Shown: one piece after another, positions 1 to 6,874 of the stretch
Layout of the letters: each line of letters opens with the position of its first letter
How positions within the stretch are numbered: the first letter of the stretch is position 1
DNA from: Bacteroidota bacterium
GTDB taxonomy: Bacteria > Bacteroidota > Bacteroidia > Bacteroidales > VadinHA17
Length of the DNA stretch: 7,151 bases
NCBI GenBank assembly: GCA_015222065.1
Contig: JADFUQ010000427.1
Span: forward strand, 1-7,151
Reading direction: 5' to 3'
The notes under the pieces: model-generated
The model's input: only the letters and a program-made list of their open reading frames with translations
Told to the model about the DNA's origin: nothing
Database searches by the model: none
Translations under genes and position numbers: made by a program

Positions 1-5
1 TCCAG

Positions 6-1091
6 TCAGCTTTCTTTGAGGCGCTCAGCATTTTCAGCCATCTGTAGTTTATTATTTATCTCTTCAAGATCACCATTCAGAATTGCTTCAAGATTATACA
101 TTGTAAGGTTGATCCGGTGGTCAGTCATCCTTCCCTGAGGATAATTATATGTTCGGATTTTTGCAGACCTGTCACCGGAGGAAACCATTGTTTTCCTTTT
201 TGAAGAGATATCATCAAGATATTTTTGATACTCAAGATTATATAACCTGGTACGTAATTCAGACATTGCCTGATCAAGATTTTTAAGTTGTGATTTCTGG
301 TCCTGGCAAGTCACTACAATACCAGTAGGGATATGTGTAAGTCTGATTGCTGAGTAGGTTGTATTAACCGATTGTCCTCCCGGTCCTGATGAGCAATAGG
401 TATCTTTCCTAATATCATCCGGCTTCATCTCAACATCAAACTCTTCTGCCTCAGGCAGGACTGCCACTGTAGCTGCAGAAGTATGAACTCTTCCCTGGGT
501 TTCAGTTTGAGGAACTCTTTGAACGCGATGTACACCTGACTCATATTTCAAGATTCCGTAAACCCCTTCCCCTGAAACAGAAAAGACAATTTCTTTAAAC
601 CCGCCGGCAGCACCTTCCGATATCCTTCCAGTCTTAATTTTCCACCCTTTACTTTCACAGAATTTGGTATACATCCTGTACAGATCGCCTGCAAAAATAC
701 TGGCTTCATCACCCCCGGTGCCAGCTCTTATTTCAACAACGGCATTCTTATCATCTTCAGGATCTTCGGGGATAATCAACAATTTGAGATTTTCCTCCAT
801 CCCCGGAAGTTTTTCATTCAGTTCCTCCAGTTCCAGTTTTGCCATTTCCCGCATTTCATTGTCCTTTTCTTTTTCAAGCATTTCACGGGATGATTTTATA
901 TTGCTAAGAACATTCTTATATTCTTTATATGCATCTATGATCGGTCCCAGATTCTTATACTCCTTATTCAATTGAATATACCTTTTCATATCCGCGATTA
1001 TCTCCGGCTCAGCGATCAATTTCTGAACTTCTTCAAACCTCTCTTTTACACCTTCCAGTTTTTCCAGTATAAGGTTCCTTTCCTTGCTCAT
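6..1091 (-). CDS. prfA: Peptide chain release factor 1 (RF1)
   Basis: Cytoplasmic class I release factor that reads UAA and UAG in the ribosomal A site and triggers peptidyl-tRNA hydrolysis. The 361-residue protein has the normal family length. Residues 1-110 form the charged, helical N-terminal domain. The codon-recognition tripeptide is P-Q-T at 194-196, inside VQRVPQTETQGRVHTS; the PxT form identifies RF1, whereas RF2 has SPF. The catalytic GGQ loop is at 238-240 within SSGPGGQSVNTT, followed by the conserved GDRSAKIRTYNYPQGR region at 306-321. The ATG start matches the expected N-terminus; no clear Shine-Dalgarno precedes it, as is usual in Bacteroidota. The gene ends in TGA, a codon RF1 does not read. 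It lies 208 bp downstream of purM, separated by a repeat hairpin. A 5-of-6 match to TAnnTTTG (TAATTATG, 1148-1155) might be its own promoter, but this is weak. From memory, pyrF often follows prfA in Bacteroidota; the window ends too soon to see it. Confidence 0.97.
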   Translation of the reverse strand: MSKERNLILEKLEGVKERFEEVQKLIAEPEIIADMKRYIQLNKEYKNLGPIIDAYKEYKNVLSNIKSSREMLEKEKDNEMREMAKLELEELNEKLPGMEENLKLLIIPEDPEDDKNAVVEIRAGTGGDEASIFAGDLYRMYTKFCESKGWKIKTGRISEGAAGGFKEIVFSVSGEGVYGILKYESGVHRVQRVPQTETQGRVHTSAATVAVLPEAEEFDVEMKPDDIRKDTYCSSGPGGQSVNTTYSAIRLTHIPTGIVVTCQDQKSQLKNLDQAMSELRTRLYNLEYQKYLDDISSKRKTMVSSGDRSAKIRTYNYPQGRMTDHRINLTMYNLEAILNGDLEEINNKLQMAENAERLKES

Positions 1092-1299
1092 ATTCTGTAG
1101 TTTATAACAACGTTTAGATGAAAATAATTAGTTTCTTCAGGATAATGCATAATTATACAGGAACCATGGAATGTTGGAATGTTGGAATACTGGGGAAGCC
1201 AGCATCCCTTTATTACATTTCTCATCGTTCCATCTTTCCATTATTCCACTATTCCACTATTCCACCTGACACCTATTCATTTACCGTATGAACCATTAA
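1092..1299. other. Intergenic spacer between purM and prfA
   Basis: This spacer has no credible open reading frame. It contains the octamer repeat hairpin (1166-1265, listed separately) and AT-rich DNA on either side. Next to prfA there is a small ATAAT/ATTAT dyad around 1142-1156 overlapping a weak promoter-like box. There is no GC-rich stem followed by a T-run, so no classical intrinsic terminator is visible. Confidence 0.7.
1166..1265. repeat. Inverted arrays of an 8-bp repeat (imperfect hairpin)
   Basis: The left arm holds three tandem units of the form GGAATRYT at 1168-1191, followed by GG. The right arm holds five units complementary in type (ATTCCACT and variants) at 1227-1266. Aligning 1168-1193 with the reverse complement of 1238-1263 gives 21 identical positions of 26. 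One further A-U and one G-U pair are possible outside that. The mismatches fall at regular places, giving three helices of 5-7 bp separated by 2x2 internal loops, with a loop of about 44 nt. The hairpin starts about 35 nt after the purM stop and ends about 75 nt before the prfA start. It could stabilise a purM 3' end, attenuate read-through into prfA, or be an inert dispersed repeat. The repeat is seen directly; its role is unknown. Confidence 0.8.
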
Positions 1300-2469
1300 T
1301 TAATAATAAAAAGTTCCCATTTCCCCGGATATAGTAAGTTTTTTTGCTTCATAATCATTACAATACCCAATAATACGGGCATCAATATCAAATTTTTTTG
1401 AAATGGAAATAATATTTTGTGCAATATTCTGATCAACATAAATTTCAAAACGGTGTCCCATATTGAACACTTTGTACATTTCTTTCCATGATGTTCCGGA
1501 TTGTTCGCGGATAATTCTGAAAATAGGTGGAACAGGGAACATTTGGTCTTTAACAATATGCATATTGGAAACAAAATTAAGCACTTTTGTTTGAGCACCG
1601 CCACTGCAATGGATCATCCCGTGTATTTCTTTCCTGTATTTTTTCAATACATTAATAATCACAGGAGCATATGTGCGCGTAGGTGAAAGAACAAGTTTAC
1701 CTGCATCTATTTCCATCTCCCCGATTTCATCAGTAAGCCGGAGATCACCAGAATATATCAATTCATCAGGAACATGTGGATCAAAGCTTTCGGGATATTT
1801 TAATGCAATGTAATTACTGAATACATCATGTCTCGCGGATGTAAGTCCATTACTTCCAATCCCACTGTTATACTCATCTTCATACTTTGCTTTTCCACTT
1901 GAAGAGAGACCTACAATAACATCTCCCGGCTTGATATTATTGATAATAACATCCGATCTCTTCACCCTGGTAGTTACTGTTGAATCAACAACGATTGTCC
2001 GTACAAGATCTCCAATATCAGCAGTTTCACCACCGGAGGAAAAAATTGATATTCCCATTTCTCTTAACTCCTTAAGCACCTCTTCAGTTCCATTTATAAT
2101 TGCAGAAATAACCTCACCAGGTATAAGGTTTTTATTTCTTCCCAACGTTGATGAAAGGATAATATTTCCTGTAGCACCTACACAAAGCAGGTCATCAAGA
2201 TTCATAACAACAGCATCCCGGGCAATACCTTTCCAGACGGATAAATCCCCGGTTTCTTTCCAGTAAATATAGGCAAGTGATGATTTTGTTCCTGCTCCAT
2301 CGGCATGCATTATATTGCAATATGCCGGGTCATCACCAAGAATATCAGGGATCACTTTACAAAAGGCATTAGGATATAATCCTTTATCCAAACCCTTAAG
2401 AGCCATATGAACATCTTTTTTTGATGCCGAAACACCTCTGCGATCATATCTTGACTCATTTACTACCAT
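1300..2469 (-). CDS. purM: Phosphoribosylformylglycinamidine cyclo-ligase (AIR synthetase), long Bacteroidota form
   Basis: Catalyses ATP-dependent ring closure of FGAM to aminoimidazole ribotide, the fifth step of de novo purine synthesis, in the cytoplasm. The 389-residue protein is longer than the roughly 345-residue E. coli enzyme but typical of Bacteroidota. Visible motifs, in order: YDRRGVS near the N-terminus, HADGAGTKS at 55-63 (equivalent to the canonical DGVGTK), SSGGETADIGD at 144-154, the glycine-rich GLSSSG at 187-192, GSNGLTSARH at 205-214, SPTRTYAP at 262-269, HCSGGAQTKVL at 287-297 (canonical GGG region, altered) and FNMGHRFEIYV at 335-345. I chose the ATG at 2467-2469 over a TTG ten codons upstream because relatives begin just before SRYDRRGVS, and because that TTG lies inside an exact -7 promoter element. 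No strong Shine-Dalgarno is visible. It ends in TAA. Its neighbours do not form a purine operon. Confidence 0.94.
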   Translation of the reverse strand: MVVNESRYDRRGVSASKKDVHMALKGLDKGLYPNAFCKVIPDILGDDPAYCNIMHADGAGTKSSLAYIYWKETGDLSVWKGIARDAVVMNLDDLLCVGATGNIILSSTLGRNKNLIPGEVISAIINGTEEVLKELREMGISIFSSGGETADIGDLVRTIVVDSTVTTRVKRSDVIINNIKPGDVIVGLSSSGKAKYEDEYNSGIGSNGLTSARHDVFSNYIALKYPESFDPHVPDELIYSGDLRLTDEIGEMEIDAGKLVLSPTRTYAPVIINVLKKYRKEIHGMIHCSGGAQTKVLNFVSNMHIVKDQMFPVPPIFRIIREQSGTSWKEMYKVFNMGHRFEIYVDQNIAQNIISISKKFDIDARIIGYCNDYEAKKLTISGEMGTFYY

Positions 2470-2496
2470 ATACTTTAAATAACTTTTTAAGCCCTG

Positions 2497-2504
2497 CAAA
2501 GGTA
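2497..2504 (-). promoter_or_regulatory. purM promoter, -7 element TACCTTTG
   Basis: Read on the minus strand this is an exact match to the Bacteroidota sigma-ABfr -7 consensus TAnnTTTG. It would start transcription near 2490-2493, leaving a leader of about 20-25 nt before the purM ATG at 2469. No clear TTTG -33 element is seen at the expected distance upstream. The box lies in the 78-bp gap after the PorE-like gene, so purM can probably be transcribed independently. It overlaps the alternative TTG start, which argues against that start. Confidence 0.6.
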
Positions 2505-2547
2505 ATAATTCTTTTGGGCTTTTGCCGGATGTTATGGCCTGGTATAA

Positions 2548-4527
2548 CTATTCAGATTCGTAATCGGTTCTCAGTACCTGGAATTCTGTACGCCGGTTTA
2601 TCTGGTGAGCAATTTCTTTTTGTTGGTTAGTTTGTAATTTATTAATATAAGATTCATCAAGAATATCTTTTTCCTTAAGAAAAGCATGTTCTTTTGCCAG
2701 TTTTTCATCAATCACTTTTGGACGAGACTCACCGTATCCTTTTGCCGAGAGTCTGTCTGCTTTAATCTCTTTTTCAATTAAATAATCTACCACTGATTGT
2801 GCTCTCTTCTGTGAAAGATCCAGGTTAAACTCTTCCGTATCCCTTGAGTCAGTATGAGATATTAATTCGATAGTTACATTGGGATTATCCTGCAGTGTTT
2901 CCACGAGTTTATCCAAAGAAACCATAGATTCAGGTCGCAGGTCCCATTTTGCAAAATCATAAAAAATATTAGGAAGTTCGATTGGGTTATCAATAGAAGA
3001 TAAGAGGATAGTTGCCTGAAAATCTTTACTTTCATTTTGTCCTTTGGTGGTTTCTCTTCCCTTATTATTTAAATATCCTTTTTTCGAACCAATAAAGATG
3101 TAATCTGTACCTGGCTTCAGCATAAATCTAAAAGAACCATCATCACTCGTTTCTGCCTCAATATTCATCCCATCACTTCCAATAAGCTTTACTGTAGCTT
3201 TATTAAGAAGTTCTTCTGTTTCCTCATCTTTAACGACACCGATAAGATTAAATTTAAGTGGTGGAAGAACAAAAGAATAAATCTCATCATTTCCTCGTCC
3301 TCTCCGTGTAGAGCTGAAAAATCCTTTTTCCGAATTTCTTTCTATAACGATTCCAAAATCATCCGCCGGTGAATTTACCGGATATTTCATGTTTTCTACT
3401 TTCCAATCCCCATCAATAGTTTGCTTAGCCCTGAAGATATCTAATCCTCCCATTCCCAGATGGTGATCTGATGCAAAGTATAGTGTTCCATCCGGATGGA
3501 TAAATGGGAACATTTCATCTCCTTCAGTATTAATATCCTCTCCAAGATTTTCAGGATCACTCCAATCTGTCCCTTCAGCAGTCCTTGTTATCATCCACAA
3601 ATCATTAGCACCAAACCCGCCAGGCATATTGGACGCAAAGTACATTGTCATTCCATCATCGCTTAAGGAGGGATGTGCAATAACCAGGCTATCATCAGCA
3701 ATTTTGAGAGGCTCCGGGTTACTCCACGATGAACCGGTTCTGACAGTTTTAAAAATTGTGCATCCCAATTTTTTTCTTTTACTCACATTACAACGAGTAA
3801 AATACATAGTATTAAAATCACTTGAAAATGCAGGAACACCATCCTCAAATTCAGTATTTAGTTTTTCAACAGGGACAGGAGTACTCCATTTTCCTTTTCG
3901 ATCCATTTTGGTTTCATACAAATCGGTAAAATTCTGACCGGTACCTCCATGCACATTATTACCTGAAGATTCATCGCGTGCCGAGGTAAAAATTAAGATA
4001 CGATAGTCGTCTCTGGCAAAAGCGGGACTAAAATCACTATTTCTTGAGTTGATATATTTCATTGCCTCTATTTCATATCCTGTAGGATTTTCTATCCATT
4101 GAAGTGCCAGTTCGCATGAAATAATCCCATCACTTGCCTGGTAATCGCCGGGGACAAGTTGTTTATAATGTTTATATTCATTTATAGCATCTTCATAGTC
4201 CCCCTCCATTTTTAGCATTTCAGCATAACGAAGAATTGCGATTGGATTGTGAAATTCTTTTGCCACAGCTTTTTTGTACCAGGTTTTCGCATACCGTGAT
4301 TCGTTCATTTCATAATAACATTCACCAATTTGAAATGCAATACGTGTTTTTTCAGTACGGTCATGTACGCGGGAATATGCATCTTTATACAAATCAACTG
4401 CATCAAAATACTCTCCTGCATTAAACGCTTCATCAGCTTTCTCGACTTTTCTTTTTTGGCTATAAAGATTAGGCAAAGCTATTTGACAAGCTAAAAAAAT
4501 CAAAAGGATATACTTCCATTTCCCCAT
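2548..4527 (-). CDS. TPR/PD40-propeller/CRD/OmpA-C envelope protein, PorE-like
   Basis: A predicted exported protein of 659 residues that likely anchors an outer-membrane assembly to peptidoglycan. Residues 1-23 look like a signal peptide (basic KWK, then a hydrophobic core), with likely cleavage after LYS at 21-23. A cysteine at 14 (FLAC) is a poor lipobox candidate because the hydrophobic core before it is very short. TPR-like helices span about 29-130. PD40/WD40-like propeller blades follow at about 165-420, with motifs such as SPAFARDDYRILIFTS, HPSLSDDGMTMYFAS and HPDGTLYFASD. A carboxypeptidase-regulatory-like beta domain covers about 426-510. An OmpA C-terminal domain covers about 520-654, with the peptidoglycan-binding pair D560 (SHTD) and R575 (LSQKRA), then GYGESRP and NRRTEF. 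This domain order is the one known for PorE of the type IX secretion system. Bacteroidota carry several paralogues with the same order, so the specific role is not certain. It ends in TAG. Confidence 0.88.
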   Translation of the reverse strand: MGKWKYILLIFLACQIALPNLYSQKRKVEKADEAFNAGEYFDAVDLYKDAYSRVHDRTEKTRIAFQIGECYYEMNESRYAKTWYKKAVAKEFHNPIAILRYAEMLKMEGDYEDAINEYKHYKQLVPGDYQASDGIISCELALQWIENPTGYEIEAMKYINSRNSDFSPAFARDDYRILIFTSARDESSGNNVHGGTGQNFTDLYETKMDRKGKWSTPVPVEKLNTEFEDGVPAFSSDFNTMYFTRCNVSKRKKLGCTIFKTVRTGSSWSNPEPLKIADDSLVIAHPSLSDDGMTMYFASNMPGGFGANDLWMITRTAEGTDWSDPENLGEDINTEGDEMFPFIHPDGTLYFASDHHLGMGGLDIFRAKQTIDGDWKVENMKYPVNSPADDFGIVIERNSEKGFFSSTRRGRGNDEIYSFVLPPLKFNLIGVVKDEETEELLNKATVKLIGSDGMNIEAETSDDGSFRFMLKPGTDYIFIGSKKGYLNNKGRETTKGQNESKDFQATILLSSIDNPIELPNIFYDFAKWDLRPESMVSLDKLVETLQDNPNVTIELISHTDSRDTEEFNLDLSQKRAQSVVDYLIEKEIKADRLSAKGYGESRPKVIDEKLAKEHAFLKEKDILDESYINKLQTNQQKEIAHQINRRTEFQVLRTDYESE

Positions 4528-4548
4528 TATAAAAACTTTTTACTACGG

Positions 4549-4556
4549 TAAAAGTA
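4549..4556 (-). promoter_or_regulatory. Possible promoter -7 element of the PorE-like gene (TACTTTTA)
   Basis: On the minus strand this reads TACTTTTA, matching five of the six fixed positions of TAnnTTTG. It ends 21 bp upstream of the ATG at 4527, a spacing similar to the purM and glnN boxes. The surrounding 80-bp gap is very A/T-rich, so a chance match is plausible. No convincing -33 element is present. Confidence 0.35.
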
Positions 4557-4607
4557 AAAAAATTTTCACTCTTTTGAAAAACGATCTCAATACAAGAAAA
4601 TTGTTTG

Positions 4608-6797
4608 TCAACGGGAAAACAAAAGTTCTCTGTACTTTGGCAGGGGCCAGATTTCATTATCAACGGTTAATTCCAATTTATCAATATGATATCTTATTTT
4701 ATCAAAAAAGAATCTGACATTTTTTTCATACTCAAATGCTTTTTCTTTCACGTCACCAATTACATTGGCTTTTTTCCTTGCTTCTATCATGTCTTTAACC
4801 AGTTGCTTTATAGCTGAAACGTGTAATGATATTTCTTTTATATGTTCTATTCGTACTGATGCCAGTTCTTTAAACTCATTTATTGTAAAAATATCTTTCA
4901 GCCCTTGCACATTTCTAATTAATGTATTTTGATAAGTAACAGCAGTTGGGACAATATGGTTTATTGCCAGATCTCCAAGAACTCTTGCTTCAATCTGTAT
5001 TTTTTTTGTAAATTTCTCATATTCAACCTCAACCCGGCCTTCAAGTTCTTTCTCTGCAAAAATACCATTACCAATAAGCACCTTTTTTGACTGTTTTGTC
5101 AGGTATTTTGAAATAGATACAGGCACACTAATAATGTTTGTCAATCCTCTTTTTTCTGCTTCTTTTTTCCACTCCTCACTATATCCGTCACCTTCAAACC
5201 TGATCTTCTCAGATGACAGGATATATGTTTTAAGTACCTGAAAGATAGCCTCATCCTTATTAGTATTTTTATCTATCAATGCATCCACATCATTTTTAAA
5301 TTCCTTTAACTGATTGGCAAGTGCAGAATTTAGAGCTATCATTGCATTAGAACAATTAGCTGATGATCCAACTGCCCTGAATTCAAATCTGTTCCCTGTA
5401 AATGCAAATGGGGATGTCCGGTTCCTGTCAGTATTGTCAAGCAATATTTCCGGGATTTTACCAATTCCCAATTTCAATTCTGTTTTTTCATTAGGTGTCA
5501 TTTTCCGTTTTGTAACTTTTTCAACAATCTCATCAAGAATGGCAGTAAATTGAGACCCGAGAAAGACAGAAATAATTGATGGTGGAGCTTCATTAGCTCC
5601 AAGCCGGTGAGAATTACCGGCAGTTAAAATACTCGCCCTGATCAAATCCTGATTATCATAAACGGCCTTCACTACATTCACAAGGAATGATAGAAATTGC
5701 AGATTGCCTTTAGGATTTTTTCCCGGGGATAACAAATTAATACCAGTATTGGTAGCAAGCGACCAGTTATTATGTTTTCCTGAACCATTAATTCCGGCAA
5801 ATGGCTTTTCATGGAATAAAACCCTGAAATTATGTCTTTGAGCCACTCTTTTCATTATATCCATAACCAACTGATTATGGTCATTTGAAAGATTAGCCTC
5901 TTCAAAAATCGGGGCGCATTCAAACTGGTTCGGGGCAACCTCATTATGCCTTGTCTTAACCGGTATACCAAGCTTATATGCTTCAATTTCAAAATCCTTC
6001 ATAAATGCCGCAACCCGATCCGGGATGGATCCAAAATAATGATCATCCAGTTGCTGATCTTTAGAAGATTGATGGCCCATAAGGGTTCTTCCTGTAAGGA
6101 TCAGATCCGGCCTGGAATTGTAAAGAGCGTCATCTATTAAAAAATACTCCTGCTCCCATCCCAGAGTTGCAATAACTTTTGTTACATTTTTATCAAAATA
6201 CTGACAAACATCAACCGCTGCTTTATCAATGGAGTTCATTGCTTTCAGCAAAGGGGCTTTGTAATCCAATGCCTCTCCCGTATATGAAACAAAAACTGTG
6301 GGAATACATAGTGTAGTATCCACAATAAAGGCAGGAGATGAAACATCCCAGGCAGTATAACCTCTGGCTTCAAAGGTGTTTCTTAAACCACCACTTGGGA
6401 AACTTGATGCGTCAGGCTCCTGCTGGGCTAATAGTTTACCTGAAAAATTTTCAATCATATTTCCCGAAACACCGAACTCAATAAAACCATCATGCTTTTC
6501 AGCAGTACCATCGGTGAGAGGATGAAACCAATGAGTATAATGGGTGGCTCCCATTCCTACTGCCCATGCTTTCATACCCGTTGCTACCTGATCTGCCATC
6601 TTACGGTCAATAGCTTTGCCTTCATCAATAGCAATAATTACGCTTTTATAAGCTTCCCTGTTCAGAAACTTTTCCATTTTAGGTTTATCGAAAACCCTCA
6701 TACAAAAAAAATCAGAAACCTCATTAGAGGGAAAAATAACCTCTTTCGGTTGCCTGGATATCACTTCCTGTAATGCTTGAAATCTTAATTTTGCCAT
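4608..6797 (-). CDS. glnN: Glutamine synthetase type III
   Basis: Cytoplasmic ATP-dependent ligation of ammonia to glutamate, making glutamine; the main ammonia-assimilation route in Bacteroidota. From the ATG at 6797 the product is 729 residues, which I recall as the length of the Bacteroides fragilis GlnN and far longer than GSI (about 450-470). Motifs in order: GWEQEYFLID at 213-222 (catalytic-core Glu residues), the GSIII signature HNEVAPNQFE at 284-293, the glutamine-synthetase ATP-site signature KPFAGINGSGKHNNWS at 331-346, and NRTSPFAFTGNRFEFRAVGS at 459-478. The C-terminal 150 residues are rich in charged helices, as expected for GSIII. An in-frame TTG 14 codons upstream was rejected: relatives start at the MAKLRFQALQE-type sequence, and that TTG lies just upstream of the -7 box. 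No PII or ammonium transporter gene adjoins it in this window. It ends in TGA, 80 bp before the PorE-like gene. Confidence 0.97.
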   Translation of the reverse strand: MAKLRFQALQEVISRQPKEVIFPSNEVSDFFCMRVFDKPKMEKFLNREAYKSVIIAIDEGKAIDRKMADQVATGMKAWAVGMGATHYTHWFHPLTDGTAEKHDGFIEFGVSGNMIENFSGKLLAQQEPDASSFPSGGLRNTFEARGYTAWDVSSPAFIVDTTLCIPTVFVSYTGEALDYKAPLLKAMNSIDKAAVDVCQYFDKNVTKVIATLGWEQEYFLIDDALYNSRPDLILTGRTLMGHQSSKDQQLDDHYFGSIPDRVAAFMKDFEIEAYKLGIPVKTRHNEVAPNQFECAPIFEEANLSNDHNQLVMDIMKRVAQRHNFRVLFHEKPFAGINGSGKHNNWSLATNTGINLLSPGKNPKGNLQFLSFLVNVVKAVYDNQDLIRASILTAGNSHRLGANEAPPSIISVFLGSQFTAILDEIVEKVTKRKMTPNEKTELKLGIGKIPEILLDNTDRNRTSPFAFTGNRFEFRAVGSSANCSNAMIALNSALANQLKEFKNDVDALIDKNTNKDEAIFQVLKTYILSSEKIRFEGDGYSEEWKKEAEKRGLTNIISVPVSISKYLTKQSKKVLIGNGIFAEKELEGRVEVEYEKFTKKIQIEARVLGDLAINHIVPTAVTYQNTLIRNVQGLKDIFTINEFKELASVRIEHIKEISLHVSAIKQLVKDMIEARKKANVIGDVKEKAFEYEKNVRFFFDKIRYHIDKLELTVDNEIWPLPKYRELLFSR

Positions 6798-6828
6798 TTT
6801 AAATATTATTTTTACGGGGTTAATGCGA

Positions 6829-6836
6829 CAAATATA
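6829..6836 (-). promoter_or_regulatory. glnN promoter, -7 element TATATTTG
   Basis: On the minus strand this is an exact TAnnTTTG match, the Bacteroidota -7 consensus. It predicts transcription starting near 6822-6825 and a leader of about 25-28 nt before the ATG at 6797. The place where a -33 TTTG would sit is occupied by the G/C-rich arm of an inverted repeat instead. That would fit a promoter depending on, or blocked by, a DNA-binding regulator. Confidence 0.6.
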
Positions 6837-6853
6837 CAATATTTTGTTAATCT

Positions 6854-6874
6854 ACCCCCTAAATAGCAGGGGGT
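6854..6874. promoter_or_regulatory. Perfect inverted repeat upstream of glnN (candidate operator)
   Basis: ACCCCCT at 6854-6860 and AGGGGGT at 6868-6874 are perfect 7-bp inverted arms separated by AAATAGC. The runs of G/C stand out in very AT-rich DNA. The centre (6864) lies about 40 bp upstream of the inferred glnN start, the usual place for an activator or for a repressor covering the -33 region. Neither strand shows a T-run after the stem, so an intrinsic terminator is less likely. The dyad is seen directly; the regulatory role is inferred. Confidence 0.5.

Noticed and set aside
664..975. Plus-strand open frame of 103 codons
   Set aside because: It lies entirely antisense to prfA, is dominated by serine/phenylalanine runs that mirror the Glu/Lys-rich coiled region of RF1, and resembles no family.
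1168..1266. CRISPR array
   Set aside because: The units are 8 bp and contiguous with no unique spacers, and the two halves are in opposite orientation.
1296..1604. Minus-strand open frame of 102 codons overlapping the end of purM
   Set aside because: It is a different frame of well-conserved purM sequence, with no recognisable domain and no start signal.
4550..4580. A/T-only imperfect hairpin between glnN and the PorE-like gene as a terminator
   Set aside because: Arms such as AAAAG/CTTTT pair only with bulges and contain almost no G-C pairs; not distinguishable from background AT-rich sequence.
5314..5553. Plus-strand open frame of 79 codons
   Set aside because: Antisense to conserved glnN motifs; a shadow of the constrained coding strand.
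6854..6874. The G/C-rich inverted repeat as an intrinsic terminator
   Set aside because: No T-run follows the stem on either strand, and no gene end is seen next to it; a regulatory site fits better.
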